From: Pseudomonas eucalypticola | GTDB lineage: Bacteria > Pseudomonadota > Gammaproteobacteria > Pseudomonadales > Pseudomonadaceae | Direction: 5' to 3' | Length of the DNA: 64,000 nucleotides | Assembly: GCF_013374995.1 (NCBI RefSeq) | Contig: NZ_CP056030.1 | Location: 1,210,501-1,274,500, forward strand | Shown: piece by piece, positions 20,814 through 30,094 of the stretch | Layout of the letters: every line of letters begins with the position of its first letter | Numbering within the stretch: the first letter of the stretch is position 1 | Notes under the pieces: generated by a model | Told to the model about the DNA's origin: nothing | The model's input: only the letters and a program-made list of their open reading frames with translations | Databases searched by the model: none | Translations under genes and position numbers: made by a program

Positions 20814-21957
20814 CGTGATCCGTTGGAAACATGCAGCATTGCTGGCGCTGGCCATTCTGGCCGCGGGTTGCAGCAGTAACAGCAAAAAGGAATTGCCTCC
20901 TGCCGAGTTGACCGACTTCAAACCGGAAGTCGCGTTGCACAAGGAATGGAGTCGCTCGGTCGGTGACGGCCAGGGCGAGACTTACAACATGCTGGTTCCA
21001 GCGATCGAAAACGACAGCATCTTCGCCGCTGACGTCACCGGCGTGGTCATGGACCTCAACCGCCTCAATGGCGACGTGATCTGGAAGAAAGACCTGAACA
21101 CGTCGGTGTCCGGCGCGGTCGGTGTCGGCTACGGCCTGGTCATGCTGGGTACCATCAGCGGTGACGTGATCGCCCTGGACGCCACCAACGGTGAAGTGAA
21201 GTGGCGCGCCAAGGTCAACAGCGAAGTGCTGGCACCGCCAGCCAACAACGGTGACGTCGTGGTCGTGCAAACCCAGGACGACCGCCTGGTTGGCCTGGAC
21301 GCCGCCACCGGCACCCAGCGCTGGATCTACGACAGCACCCCGGCGGTACTGACCCTGCGCGGCACCAGTGCCCCGCTGGTCACCAACCACCTGGCCATCG
21401 CTGGTCTGTCGACCGGCAAGGTCGTGGCCGTGGACATCAGCAATGGTGTGCCGGTGTGGGAACAGCGCGTAGCCGTGCCGCAAGGCCGTTCCGAGCTTGA
21501 GCGTGTGGTTGACATCGACGGCGGCCTGCTGCTGTCCGGTGGTACCCTGTACGTCTCCAGCTACCAGGGCCGCATGGCCGGCCTGGACCTGGAAAGCGGC
21601 CGTGTGCTGTGGCAGCGTGATGCGTCCAGCTACGCCGGCGTGGCCCAGGGCTTTGGCAGCGTGTACGTGGCCCAGGCCAACGGCACTGTCGAAGGCGTGG
21701 ACGAGCGCACCACCACCGCGTTGTGGAGCAACGACAAACTGGCCCGCCGCCAATTGTCGGCACCGGAAGTGTTCTCCAGCTACGTGGCCGTGGGTGACTT
21801 CGAAGGTTACCTGCACCTGCTCAGCCAGGTTGACGGCCGCTTCGTTGGCCGTGAGAAAATCGATGGTGACGGCCTGCGTGCCCGTCCGCTGGTCGCCGGC
21901 AACATGATTTACGTGTACGGCAACAGCGGCAAGCTCGAAGCCCTGACCATCAAGTAA
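20806..21957 (+). CDS. bamB: BamB, outer-membrane assembly lipoprotein
   Basis: Lipoprotein of the BAM complex; an eight-bladed beta-propeller that helps BamA insert outer-membrane proteins. 383 residues. The signal peptide ends in the lipobox LAAGC; repeated PQQ-like blades are visible (GDVIWKKDLNTSVSGAVGVG, GEVKWRAKV, GRVLWQRDA). Start at ATG 20806 (MRDVIRWKHAAL), within the end of yfgM. Confidence 0.96.
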   Translation: MRDVIRWKHAALLALAILAAGCSSNSKKELPPAELTDFKPEVALHKEWSRSVGDGQGETYNMLVPAIENDSIFAADVTGVVMDLNRLNGDVIWKKDLNTSVSGAVGVGYGLVMLGTISGDVIALDATNGEVKWRAKVNSEVLAPPANNGDVVVVQTQDDRLVGLDAATGTQRWIYDSTPAVLTLRGTSAPLVTNHLAIAGLSTGKVVAVDISNGVPVWEQRVAVPQGRSELERVVDIDGGLLLSGGTLYVSSYQGRMAGLDLESGRVLWQRDASSYAGVAQGFGSVYVAQANGTVEGVDERTTTALWSNDKLARRQLSAPEVFSSYVAVGDFEGYLHLLSQVDGRFVGREKIDGDGLRARPLVAGNMIYVYGNSGKLEALTIK

Positions 21958-21970
21958 GGCTTTGACTATG

Positions 21971-22074
21971 CTGGAGGTCATGTGGCCTCCAGCGGCCCCG
22001 CCCAAGTGGGGCCAGCGGCATGCGTGCATGCCGTCCCGAACTCCGGCCGCTGCCTGCAGCGGCCTTTGTATTTT
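21971..22074 (+). terminator. Tandem hairpins between bamB and der, the last terminator-like
   Basis: CTGGAGG/CCTCCAG (21971-21992) is the first hairpin, followed by a GCCCC/GGGGC pair. Then GGCCGCTG/CAGCGGCC (22045-22064) has a four-base loop and a tail TTTGTATTTT, a good intrinsic terminator. It ends about 25 bases before the der start, so it lies inside the der leader if der is read from upstream. Confidence 0.7.
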
Positions 22075-22099
22075 CTGAAATAACGCAGTGGAGAGCCTA

Positions 22100-23563
22100 A
22101 TGGTTCCCGTAATCGCCCTGGTGGGCCGACCGAACGTCGGCAAGTCCACCATGTTCAACCGCCTGACCAAAAGCCGCGACGCCATCGTTGGCGACCTGTC
22201 TGGTCTTACCCGTGATCGCCAATACGGAGAGGCGCGCTGGCAAGGGCGTTCCTACATCCTGATCGACACCGGTGGTATTTCCGGTGACGAACACGGCATG
22301 GACGAAAAAATGGCCGAGCAGTCGCTGCTGGCCATCGAAGAAGCCGATGTCGTGCTGTTCCTGGTCGATGCCCGCGCCGGTTTCACCGCCGCCGACCAGA
22401 TGATTGCCGAGCACTTGCGCAAGCGTAACAAGCGCTCGATCCTGGTGGCCAACAAGATCGACAACATCGATCCGGAAATGGCCCGCGCCGAATTCGCCCC
22501 GCTGGGCATGGGCCACGCCATTGGTGTCGCCGGTGCGCAGGGTCGTGGCGTCAATACCTTGCTGGAAGCCGCCCTGGGCGAATTCCCGCGTGATATTGAA
22601 GAGGAAGACCTGGCCGAAGGTGTCGCCGAAGGCGAAGAGCAGGTGCGCATCCCTGGCCCGAGCGAGAAGGATGGCATCAAGATCGCCATCATCGGCCGCC
22701 CGAACGTGGGCAAGTCGACCCTGGTCAACCGCATGCTCGGTGAAGAGCGGGTCATCGTCTACGATCAGCCTGGCACCACCCGCGACAGTATCTACATCCC
22801 GTTCGAGCGCAACGGCGAGAAGTACACCTTCATCGACACCGCCGGTGTGCGCAAGCGCGGCAAGATCCATGAAGAAGTCGAGAAGTTCTCGGTGGTCAAG
22901 ACGCTGCAGGCCATCAAGGATGCCAACGTCGTGATCTTCGTCATGGACGCCCGCGAAGGCGTGGTGGACCACGACCTGAACCTGCTGGGCTTCGCCCTTG
23001 AGTCGGGCCGTGCCATCGTCATCGCCCTGAACAAGTGGGACGGCATGCAGCCGAGCGAGCGCGACTACGTGAAGACCGAGCTGGAACGTCGGTTGTTCTT
23101 CGTCGACTTCGCCGACATCCACTTCATTTCGGCGCTGCACGGCACCGGCGTGGGCAACCTGTACGGTTCGGTGCAGGCCTCGTTCAAGTCGGCGATCACT
23201 CGCTGGCCGACCAGCCGCCTGACCCAGATCCTCGAAGACGCGGTGCAAGAGCACCAGCCGCCGATGGTCAACAGCCGCCGCATCAAGCTGCGCTATGCCC
23301 ACCTGGGTGGTGCCAACCCGCCGCTGATCGTGATCCACGGCAACCAGGTGGAGAAGGTGCCGAACTCCTACGTTCGTTACCTGGAAAACACCTACCGCCG
23401 TGTGCTCAAGCTGGTCGGCACACCGATCCGCATCGAGTTCAAGGGCAGTGACAACCCGTACGAAGGCAACAAGAACACGCTCACCGACCGCCAGGTCAAC
23501 AAGAAGCGCCGCCTGATGTCGCACCACAAGAAAGCCGAGAAAAAGCGCCGCGACAAGCGCTGA
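22100..23563 (+). CDS. der: Der (EngA), double-GTPase of ribosome assembly
   Basis: Essential GTPase for 50S subunit maturation. 487 residues with two Era-like G domains, each with GRPNVGKST (about residues 8-16 and near 202), DTxG and NKxD motifs, then a C-terminal KH-like domain ending in a basic tail. The ATG at 22100 gives [16 protein letters not shown] and has GGAGAG upstream; a GTG four codons earlier is in frame but poorly placed. It is downstream of bamB, as in most gamma-proteobacteria. Confidence 0.97.
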   Translation: MVPVIALVGRPNVGKSTMFNRLTKSRDAIVGDLSGLTRDRQYGEARWQGRSYILIDTGGISGDEHGMDEKMAEQSLLAIEEADVVLFLVDARAGFTAADQMIAEHLRKRNKRSILVANKIDNIDPEMARAEFAPLGMGHAIGVAGAQGRGVNTLLEAALGEFPRDIEEEDLAEGVAEGEEQVRIPGPSEKDGIKIAIIGRPNVGKSTLVNRMLGEERVIVYDQPGTTRDSIYIPFERNGEKYTFIDTAGVRKRGKIHEEVEKFSVVKTLQAIKDANVVIFVMDAREGVVDHDLNLLGFALESGRAIVIALNKWDGMQPSERDYVKTELERRLFFVDFADIHFISALHGTGVGNLYGSVQASFKSAITRWPTSRLTQILEDAVQEHQPPMVNSRRIKLRYAHLGGANPPLIVIHGNQVEKVPNSYVRYLENTYRRVLKLVGTPIRIEFKGSDNPYEGNKNTLTDRQVNKKRRLMSHHKKAEKKRRDKR

Positions 23564-23582
23564 CTTCGGTTTCGCAATACCC

Positions 23583-23611
23583 TGTGGGATCGGGCGAGGC
23601 TCGGTCCCACA
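23583..23611. repeat. REP-like palindrome
   Basis: TGTGGGA (23583-23589) and TCCCACA (23605-23611) are perfect inverted arms around a G/C-rich centre that is itself partly palindromic. This resembles Pseudomonas intergenic REP units. It lies between der and the aminotransferase gene and may also fold at the 3' end of the der transcript. Confidence 0.6.
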
Positions 23612-23674
23612 CTGGTATCTGCGCAACACCCTGGGCTATCCTGCTCAGCTCCCCAGCTGTCAGGGTCAGGCCCG

Positions 23675-24823
23675 ATGATCACCAGCAAACTGCCGAATGT
23701 CGGCACGACCATCTTCACCACCATGTCCCAGCTCGCCACCCAGACCGGCGCGCTCAACCTGTCCCAAGGTTTCCCCGACTACGACGGCCCCCAAGGCCTG
23801 CGTGATGCCGTGGTGCGCCACATTCAGGCGGGGCACAACCAGTACGCGCCCATGGCCGGCTTGCCGGCCCTGCGCGAACAAGTGGCCGCGAAGGTCGCCC
23901 GCCAGTACGGCGCCATCGTCGACGCCGACGCCGAGGTGACCATCACCCCCGGTGCCACTGAGGCCATCTTCTGCGCCGTGCAAGCCGTGATCCGCGCCGG
24001 TGACGAAGTGATCGTCTTCGATCCTTGCTACGACAGCTACGAGCCCTCCGTGGAGCTGGCTGGCGGCCGCTGCGTGCATGTGCAGCTCGATGCCCGGACG
24101 TTTACCATCGACTGGCAGAAGCTGGCGGACGCCCTCAGCCCGCGTACGCGGATGATCATCCTCAACAGCCCGCATAACCCCAGCGGCGCACTCATCAGCC
24201 GCGCCGACCTGGACCAGCTGGCACAGCTGATCGAAGGTCGCGATATCTACCTGATCAGTGATGAAGTCTATGAACACCTGGTCTACGATGGGGTCATACA
24301 CGCCAGCGTGCTGGCGCACGAAGCGCTCTATTCCAAGGCTTTCGTGGTCAGCTCGTTTGGCAAGACCTACCATGTCACCGGTTGGAAGACCGGGTATGTG
24401 ATTGCGCCGCCGGCCTTGACCGTCGAGCTGCGCAAGGTCCATCAGTATGTGAATTTCTGTGGTGTCACTCCGCTGCAATGGGCATTGGCCGACTTCATGG
24501 CCGCCTGCCCCGAGCATGTGGAGCAACTGCCGGCGTTCTACCAGGCCAAGCGCGATCTGTTCTGCGACCTGCTGGCGCCTTCGCGTTTCAGCTTCAGCCG
24601 GGCGGCAGGCACCTACTTTCAGTTGGTGGACTACTCGCAGATTCGCCCTGACCTGAACGACGTCGACATGGCGCTATGGATGACCCGCGAACACGGCGTG
24701 GCGACCATTCCGGTTTCGGTGTTCTACCAGACACCGAATCCCGAACAGCGGTTGGTACGCCTGTGCTTCGCCAAACGCGAGGAGACGCTGCGGGAAGCGG
24801 CGATAAAGTTATGCGCGATCTGA
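23675..24823 (+). CDS. YbdL/MtnE-like class I aminotransferase
   Basis: PLP aminotransferase of 382 residues, most like E. coli YbdL, which uses methionine and other bulky amino acids with keto-acid acceptors such as KMTB. The PLP lysine is in SSFGKTYHVTGWKTGY; NSPHNPSGA and SDEVYEHLVYDG are typical fold-I motifs. Its end overlaps an omega-amidase gene by 13 bases. A glutamine-consuming transaminase makes alpha-ketoglutaramate, which omega-amidase hydrolyses, so the pair fits methionine salvage or glutamine-transaminase repair. Substrate choice is inferred. Confidence 0.9.
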   Translation: MITSKLPNVGTTIFTTMSQLATQTGALNLSQGFPDYDGPQGLRDAVVRHIQAGHNQYAPMAGLPALREQVAAKVARQYGAIVDADAEVTITPGATEAIFCAVQAVIRAGDEVIVFDPCYDSYEPSVELAGGRCVHVQLDARTFTIDWQKLADALSPRTRMIILNSPHNPSGALISRADLDQLAQLIEGRDIYLISDEVYEHLVYDGVIHASVLAHEALYSKAFVVSSFGKTYHVTGWKTGYVIAPPALTVELRKVHQYVNFCGVTPLQWALADFMAACPEHVEQLPAFYQAKRDLFCDLLAPSRFSFSRAAGTYFQLVDYSQIRPDLNDVDMALWMTREHGVATIPVSVFYQTPNPEQRLVRLCFAKREETLREAAIKLCAI

Positions 24824-25602
24824 GTGAACTGGACAACCTGAACATCGCTCTGGTGCAGACCACATTGGCGTGGCACGACCGCACGGCCAATTTCGAACAC
24901 TTCGATACCCTGCTGGAGCAGGCTCGGGGTGCCGACCTGGTGATACTGCCCGAGATGTTCACCACCGGCTTTTCCATGGATTCGGCCAGCCTGTGTGAAC
25001 CGGAAAACGGCCCTGCCAGCAAATGGCTGCTGGGCCAGGCGGCGCGGCTGAACGCGGTGGTCACCGGCTCGGTGATCATCCAGGCCGCCGACGGCAGCCA
25101 TCGCAACCGCCTGCTGTGGGCACGGCCCGATGGCACCTTGCTGCACTATGACAAACGCCACCTGTTCCGCATGGCCGGCGAGCACAAGCACTACACACCG
25201 GGTGAGCGCCAGGTGCAGTTCGAGGTCAAGGGCTGGCGCATACGGCCGCTGATTTGCTATGACCTGCGTTTTCCGGTGTGGAGCCGTGATGCCCAGGACA
25301 CCGACCTGCTGCTGTATACCGCCAACTGGCCAGGGGCGCGCCGGCTGCACTGGAACCGCTTGCTACCGGCGCGAGCCATCGAGAACCTGTGCTACGTGGC
25401 GGCGGTGAACCGTGTCGGCACCGACGGCAAGGGCTTCGCCTACACCGGTGACAGCCAGGTGCTGGATTTCCAGGGCGAGAGCCTGCTGAGCGCAGGGGAG
25501 GCCGATGGCGTGTTCCACGTGGCCCTCAGCGCCTGCGAGTTGGCCGCCTACCGCACCCGCTTCCCTGCCCACCTGGATGCCGACACCTTCGACCTCCACT
25601 GA
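24811..25602 (+). CDS. Omega-amidase (YafV/Nit2-type nitrilase superfamily)
   Basis: Carbon-nitrogen hydrolase of 263 residues. The Glu-Lys-Cys triad is visible in ILPEMFTTGF, YDKRHLF and PLICYDLRFPVW. These closely match YafV and mammalian Nit2, which hydrolyse alpha-ketoglutaramate to 2-oxoglutarate. The ATG at 24811 lies inside the last codons of the upstream aminotransferase, so translation is coupled. The frame continues upstream without a plausible ribosome-binding site. Confidence 0.92.
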   Translation: MRDLSELDNLNIALVQTTLAWHDRTANFEHFDTLLEQARGADLVILPEMFTTGFSMDSASLCEPENGPASKWLLGQAARLNAVVTGSVIIQAADGSHRNRLLWARPDGTLLHYDKRHLFRMAGEHKHYTPGERQVQFEVKGWRIRPLICYDLRFPVWSRDAQDTDLLLYTANWPGARRLHWNRLLPARAIENLCYVAAVNRVGTDGKGFAYTGDSQVLDFQGESLLSAGEADGVFHVALSACELAAYRTRFPAHLDADTFDLH

Positions 25603-25612
25603 CGCACTTACA

Positions 25613-25636
25613 TGTAGCAGCGGACCTGACCGCGTC
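25613..25636 (+). repeat. Solitary REP-like half unit
   Basis: These 24 bases match one arm of the REPIN-like element at 45486-45573 with a single difference. No inverted partner follows; instead a GCATCA/TGATGC hairpin comes just after it (about 25648-25663). It lies in the space between the omega-amidase gene and the convergent leuA. Confidence 0.65.
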
Positions 25637-25694
25637 CCGGCGCCGCATCATCCCTGATGCGCCGCACGGGCACAGGCGTCCAATGAGCAGCGAC

Positions 25695-25724
25695 AAAAAA
25701 ACCGGCCACGTGGGCCGGTTTTCT
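25695..25724. terminator. Bidirectional terminator between the omega-amidase gene and leuA
   Basis: AACCGGCC and GGCCGGTT pair around ACGTG, with an A-run on the left and TTTTCT on the right. It can terminate leuA on the minus strand and the omega-amidase transcript on the plus strand. Confidence 0.9.
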
Positions 25725-25741
25725 CAGGGCAGGGCGAAGGC

Positions 25742-27412
25742 TCAGGCAGCCTTGGCTTCCTGCTGGCTCAACGAGCGGTTCAGCGCGCTGAACAGCGCCT
25801 TGAAGCTGGCGGTGGTGATGTTCTCGTCCACACCCACACCGTGCACCGCCCGGCCACCGGCCACGCGCAACTCGATGTAGGCCGCCGCCTTGGCGTGGGT
25901 GCCCGCACCAATGGCATGCTCGTTGTAGTCCATGATCTCCACGGCCACCGGCATGGCCGACGCCAGGGCTTCCAGGGCGCCGTTGCCCTTGCCGCGCCAG
26001 TGCACGGTCTCGCCGTCGCTGTGCACTTCGACGTCGACCTTGCTGCTGCCGTTCTCTTCCTGCAGGCGGTGGCTGACCAGCGCGTACGGCGTGTTGGCTT
26101 GCAGGTATTCCTTGTGCAGCAGGCTGTAGATCTGCTGGGCGGTCATTTCCAGGCCCAGGCGGTCGGTCTCACCCTGCACCACCTGGCTGAACTCGATCTG
26201 CATGCGGCGCGGCAGGCTGATGCCGTATTCCTGTTCCAGCAGGTAGGTGATGCCCCCTTTGCCCGACTGGCTGTTGACGCGGATCACCGCCTCGTAGCTG
26301 CGGCCGATGTCGGCCGGGTCGATCGGCAGGTACGGCACTTCCCACAGGGTGCCTTCTTTCTGCTGGGTGAAGCCTTTGCGGATGGCGTCCTGGTGCGAGC
26401 CGGAGAACGCGGTGTGAACCAGGTCGCCCACATACGGGTGACGTGGGTGCACCGGGATCTGGTTGCACTCTTCGACCACTTTGCGCACGCCGTCGATGTC
26501 CGAGAAATCCAGCTCGGGGTCCACGCCCTGGGTGTAGAGGTTCAGGGCCAGGGTCACCAGGTCGACGTTGCCGGTGCGCTCGCCGTTGCCGAACAGGCAG
26601 CCTTCGACGCGGTCGGCGCCGGCCATCAGGCCCAGCTCGGTGGCGGCTACGCCGGTGCCACGGTCGTTGTGGGTGTGCAGGCTGATGATCACGCTGTCAC
26701 GGCGCGACACATGGCGGCCGAACCACTCGATCTGGTCGGCGTAGATGTTCGGCGTGCTGACTTCCACGGTGGCCGGCAGGTTGAGGATGATCTTGTGCTC
26801 GGGCGTCGGGTTCCACACCTCGATCACCGCGTCGCACACTTCCTTGGCAAACTCCAGTTCAGTGGCGCTGAAGGTTTCCGGCGAGTACTGGAACGTCCAC
26901 TGGGTTTCCGGCTGCTGGGCGGCGTACTTGACGAACAGCTTGGCGGCGTTGACCGCGATGTCCTTCACGCCCTGCTTGTCCTGGTTGAAGACGATCTTGC
27001 GGAAGGACGGCGAAGTGGCGTTGTAGAGGTGCACGATGGCCTTCTTGGCGCCCTTGAGCGATTCGAAGGTGCGCGCGATCAAGTCTTCACGGGCCTGGGT
27101 CAGCACCTGAATGGTGGTGTCTTCCGGGATGTGGTTGTCTTCGATGAGGGTGCGAACGAAGTCGAAGTCGGTTTGCGATGCCGAAGGGAACGAGGCCTCG
27201 ATCTCTTTCACGCCCACGCTGACCAGGGTCTTCCAGAAGCGCAGCTTCTTGGCCGAGTCCATCGGCTCGATCAGCGACTGGTTGCCGTCACGCAGGTCCG
27301 AGCTGCACCAGATAGGCGCGGCGGTGATGGTCTGGTTCGGCCAGGTGCGGTCAGGCAGGTTCACCTGAGCGAAGGCGCGGTATTTGGACGACGGGTCTTT
27401 GAGCATGGTCAT
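25742..27412 (-). CDS. leuA: LeuA, 2-isopropylmalate synthase
   Basis: First committed enzyme of leucine synthesis: acetyl-CoA plus 2-ketoisovalerate gives 2-isopropylmalate. 556 residues, the long form common in Pseudomonas. [15 protein letters not shown] marks the TIM barrel, [15 protein letters not shown] the metal site; the C-terminal regulatory domain (about 430-556) binds leucine. The ATG at 27412 ([14 protein letters not shown]) has AAGGA upstream; a TTG three codons earlier is less likely. A leucine-rich leader peptide precedes it, so both attenuation and feedback inhibition are expected. Confidence 0.97.
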   Translation of the reverse strand: MTMLKDPSSKYRAFAQVNLPDRTWPNQTITAAPIWCSSDLRDGNQSLIEPMDSAKKLRFWKTLVSVGVKEIEASFPSASQTDFDFVRTLIEDNHIPEDTTIQVLTQAREDLIARTFESLKGAKKAIVHLYNATSPSFRKIVFNQDKQGVKDIAVNAAKLFVKYAAQQPETQWTFQYSPETFSATELEFAKEVCDAVIEVWNPTPEHKIILNLPATVEVSTPNIYADQIEWFGRHVSRRDSVIISLHTHNDRGTGVAATELGLMAGADRVEGCLFGNGERTGNVDLVTLALNLYTQGVDPELDFSDIDGVRKVVEECNQIPVHPRHPYVGDLVHTAFSGSHQDAIRKGFTQQKEGTLWEVPYLPIDPADIGRSYEAVIRVNSQSGKGGITYLLEQEYGISLPRRMQIEFSQVVQGETDRLGLEMTAQQIYSLLHKEYLQANTPYALVSHRLQEENGSSKVDVEVHSDGETVHWRGKGNGALEALASAMPVAVEIMDYNEHAIGAGTHAKAAAYIELRVAGGRAVHGVGVDENITTASFKALFSALNRSLSQQEAKAA

Positions 27413-27489
27413 GGTGAGCAATCCTTGTTATGCGGCCTTGAAAAGGGCCTGCCGAATGAAAACGAGAGAAAAGGGCGAGGCGACGCGAT

Positions 27490-27567
27490 TCAGCTTGGCA
27501 GTCGTGCACTGACCAGGCTTAGGCAGCGGTGTTGACGAAGGAGAATGAGGGTGTGAAGAGTTTTCAT
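27490..27567 (-). CDS. leuL: Leucine-rich leader peptide upstream of leuA
   Basis: A 25-codon reading frame (ATG at 27567, TGA at 27490-27492) ends 77 bases before the leuA ATG. Seven of 25 residues are leucine, in the order M-K-T-L-H-T-L-I-L-L then L16, L18 and L23. The leucine codons include CTT, CTC and CTA, which look uncommon beside the CTG-dominated neighbours. This is the signature of a ribosome-mediated leu attenuator. A GGCC/GGCC-type stem lies downstream, but I see no T-run, so the termination mechanism is open. The ribosome-binding site is weak (GAAGC). Confidence 0.7.
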   Translation of the reverse strand: MKTLHTLILLRQHRCLSLVSARLPS

Positions 27568-27759
27568 GCTTCAAACTTAACCATTGCGGCAGTGGATGGC
27601 AAGCATCTGGCGAAAATTGAGATAAGTTATCTGCTATGGGGGTTATATGGTTATTTCTGCTTCTTTATTGACGTATTTTGAGTAAGGATTGTTCGCGCGT
27701 TTGTGCTCGCGCAATCGGGTGGAGGCGGCCATCCGGGGCTGTAGCGCGTAACCGGCACG
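27568..27759. other. AT-rich spacer upstream of the leuA leader
   Basis: This stretch separates the leuA leader from the peptidase gene, both on the minus strand. It is noticeably AT-rich at about 27590-27690, as expected for a leuA promoter region. I could not pick out a convincing -35/-10 pair and see no further gene. Confidence 0.5.
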
Positions 27760-28584
27760 TCAGGGCTGGAACGCGCCGATGAAGATAGCGGGGTCCACCC
27801 GGGCGTCGTTGAGGCTGACGTTCCAGTGCATGTGCGGCCCCGTCGCCCGGCCAGTCATGCCCACGCGCCCGACCACGGCGCCCCGGGCCAGGTCCTGGCC
27901 GACCTTCACGTCGATTTTCGACATATGGCAGAACATGCTGATGAAGCCCTGGCCATGGTCGACGAACACGGTGTTGCCGTTGAAGAAGTAGTTGCCGATG
28001 AGAATGACCTTGCCCGCCGCCGGGGTCTTGATTGGCGTGCCCGCCGGCACGGCGAAGTCCAGTCCGGCATGAGGGTTGCGTTCTTCACCGTTGAAGAAGC
28101 GGCGCACCCCGAAACGGCTAGACAGCGGGCCGTTCACCGGCTTGTCCAGCAACAGGTTGCTGGGCGTGCCAGGGCTGAAGCTGCGGTAGGCCTTCAACTG
28201 CTCGGCCAACTCGACTTCGAAGCGCTTGAGGTCCGCCGGGTTGGGGTTGACTTGCCGGTTGTTCTTCAAGGTGATGTGTTGCTCGGGGTAGTGCTTGCTG
28301 CCCACCATGAAACCCAGGCTGCGCTGGTCGCCCGTGGTGATGCGGGCGGCGCCCGGTTTCTGCGTCAGTGGCAGGCCGACGATGGCGCGCCAGTTCTGTT
28401 GCTCGCGCACCACCAGCACCGGCTTGCCGTCGAAGAACGCCTTGGGCGCCTGCGCCGCCGTACCCAGGTCGATCACGGCCACGCCGCCTGGCACGGGCTT
28501 GTTCAGCAGGCGGGTGATGTAGCTGTCAGCCTGGGCGTTGAAGGCCAGGCACAGCAAAAGCAACGTGGGCAGCAAGCGGGGCAT
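27760..28584 (-). CDS. Periplasmic M23-family peptidase (LysM-free)
   Basis: Zinc metallopeptidase-fold protein of 274 residues with a signal peptide (about 1-19, ending NAQA). The C-terminal lysostaphin-type domain has the zinc ligands in HAGLD and in GPHMHWN, so it is probably an active peptidoglycan endopeptidase. FVDHGQGFISMFCHM is the usual middle segment. No LysM domain is seen. The gene ends where xseA begins upstream, with a four-base gap, on the same strand. Confidence 0.92.
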   Translation of the reverse strand: MPRLLPTLLLLCLAFNAQADSYITRLLNKPVPGGVAVIDLGTAAQAPKAFFDGKPVLVVREQQNWRAIVGLPLTQKPGAARITTGDQRSLGFMVGSKHYPEQHITLKNNRQVNPNPADLKRFEVELAEQLKAYRSFSPGTPSNLLLDKPVNGPLSSRFGVRRFFNGEERNPHAGLDFAVPAGTPIKTPAAGKVILIGNYFFNGNTVFVDHGQGFISMFCHMSKIDVKVGQDLARGAVVGRVGMTGRATGPHMHWNVSLNDARVDPAIFIGAFQP

Positions 28585-28587
28585 GGC

Positions 28588-29967
28588 TCAATCCAGTAGC
28601 GACAGGGTGACCGGGGTCAGGTGGTTGTCTTCGACACGTACCTGCAGTTCGCCTTCGCCCAGCCTGGCGGTCAGGCGTTGGCCGGTACGGGTCTGCCCGG
28701 CACTGCGGATGGCGTTGCCGCGCTCGTCCAGCAGGATGCTGTAACCACGACTCAGGGTCGCCAGCGGGCTGACGATGTGCAGGGTCTGCATCTGGTTCTG
28801 CAGCTGGAGGCGACGGGCCTTGAGGCCCTCACGCATGGCTCGCGGCAAGCGTTCCGCCAGGCTGTCGATGCGCTGGCGCAGCATCGCCAGGGTGCGGCCC
28901 GGGTGCTGGCCGGCCAGGCGGGTTTCCAGGTGGGCCAGGCGATGCTTGCGCAGGTTCAGGCGCTGCTCGAAGGCACGGCGCAGGCGCATGTCCAGGTCGT
29001 CCAGGCGCTGGGCCTGCTGGCGCAGCCGTTCGCCGGGGTGGCGCAGGCGTTTGCTCAAGCCTTCCAGGCGCAGGCGGTCGTGGGCCAGGCGGTTCTGCAT
29101 GCGCATCAGCAGCCGGCGTTGCAGGCTTTCCAGGCGCCGGTGCAGGTCGCTGCTGTCAGGCGCCAGCAGCTCGGCGGCGGCCGAAGGGGTAGGTGCGCGC
29201 ACGTCGGCGACGAAGTCACTGATGGACACGTCGGTTTCATGGCCCACGGCACTGACGATCGGCGTCACGCAGGCGGCGATGGCGCGGGCCACGGCCTCTT
29301 CGTTGAAGCACCACAGGTCTTCCAGCGAGCCGCCACCACGGGCCAGGATGATGGCGTCGAAACCGCCGGCATCGGCCAGGCGAATGCCCCGCACGATCTG
29401 GTTGATGGCCTCGCGGCCCTGCACGGCGGTAGGGATCAGGGTCAGTTCGACCTGGGGCGCGCGGCGGCGGAACACACTGATGATGTCGCGAATCACCGCG
29501 CCGGTGGGCGAGCTGACGATGCCGATGCGCTGGGGGTGGGCGGGCAGGGCGACCTTGCGCTCGGCACTGAACAGCCCTTCGGCGCTGAGCTTTTCCTTCA
29601 GGGCGTCGAAGGCCAGGCGAAGGGCGCCGTCACCGGCAGGCTCCACGGTGTCGAGAATCAGCTGGTAGTCGCCGCGGCCTTCGAACAGCGAGACCTTGCC
29701 CCGCACTTTCACCGCCAGGCCATCCTTGAGCGCCTGGCGCACACGCTGGGCGTTCTGGCGGAACAGCGCGCAACGCACTTGGGCGCCGCTGTCCTTGAGG
29801 GTGAAATACACGTGGCCCGAGGCCGGGCGAGCGAGGTTGGAGATCTCGCCCTCTACCCAGATGCTGCTGAAGACGTCTTCCAGCAGCACGCGCGCGCGGC
29901 CGTTGAGCTGGCTGACAGTGAGGACCTCGCGGTCCAGGCCGAGTACGGCGAAAGGGTCTCTGTTCAT
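28588..29967 (-). CDS. xseA: XseA, exodeoxyribonuclease VII large subunit
   Basis: Large subunit of the single-strand-specific exonuclease VII; 459 residues. An N-terminal OB-fold (LTVSQLNGRARVLLEDVFSSIWVEGEISN) is followed by the catalytic domain (GIVSSPTGAVIRDI, ILARGGGSLEDLWCFNEE, VGHETDVSISDFVAD) and a long coiled coil. The ATG at 29967 gives MNRDPFAVLGLDREV. No small-subunit gene (xseB) is in this window. In pseudomonads xseA usually lies close to guaB; here about 10 kb of other genes intervene. Confidence 0.97.
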   Translation of the reverse strand: MNRDPFAVLGLDREVLTVSQLNGRARVLLEDVFSSIWVEGEISNLARPASGHVYFTLKDSGAQVRCALFRQNAQRVRQALKDGLAVKVRGKVSLFEGRGDYQLILDTVEPAGDGALRLAFDALKEKLSAEGLFSAERKVALPAHPQRIGIVSSPTGAVIRDIISVFRRRAPQVELTLIPTAVQGREAINQIVRGIRLADAGGFDAIILARGGGSLEDLWCFNEEAVARAIAACVTPIVSAVGHETDVSISDFVADVRAPTPSAAAELLAPDSSDLHRRLESLQRRLLMRMQNRLAHDRLRLEGLSKRLRHPGERLRQQAQRLDDLDMRLRRAFEQRLNLRKHRLAHLETRLAGQHPGRTLAMLRQRIDSLAERLPRAMREGLKARRLQLQNQMQTLHIVSPLATLSRGYSILLDERGNAIRSAGQTRTGQRLTARLGEGELQVRVEDNHLTPVTLSLLD

Positions 29968-30094
29968 GGGGGCATGATAAGGGTATTGCGGCGATGTCGC
30001 GATAGGCGCGCGCACGTCGCTCACCTGCTTTCGACACCTGGAAAATCTCGCTAACATCCGCAGCCTTGGAGCAGACAAGGCAAAGGAACGTCAT

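Noticed and set aside
25841..27535. 564-codon open frame antisense to leuA
   Set aside because: No recognisable protein; leuA on the minus strand accounts for the DNA.
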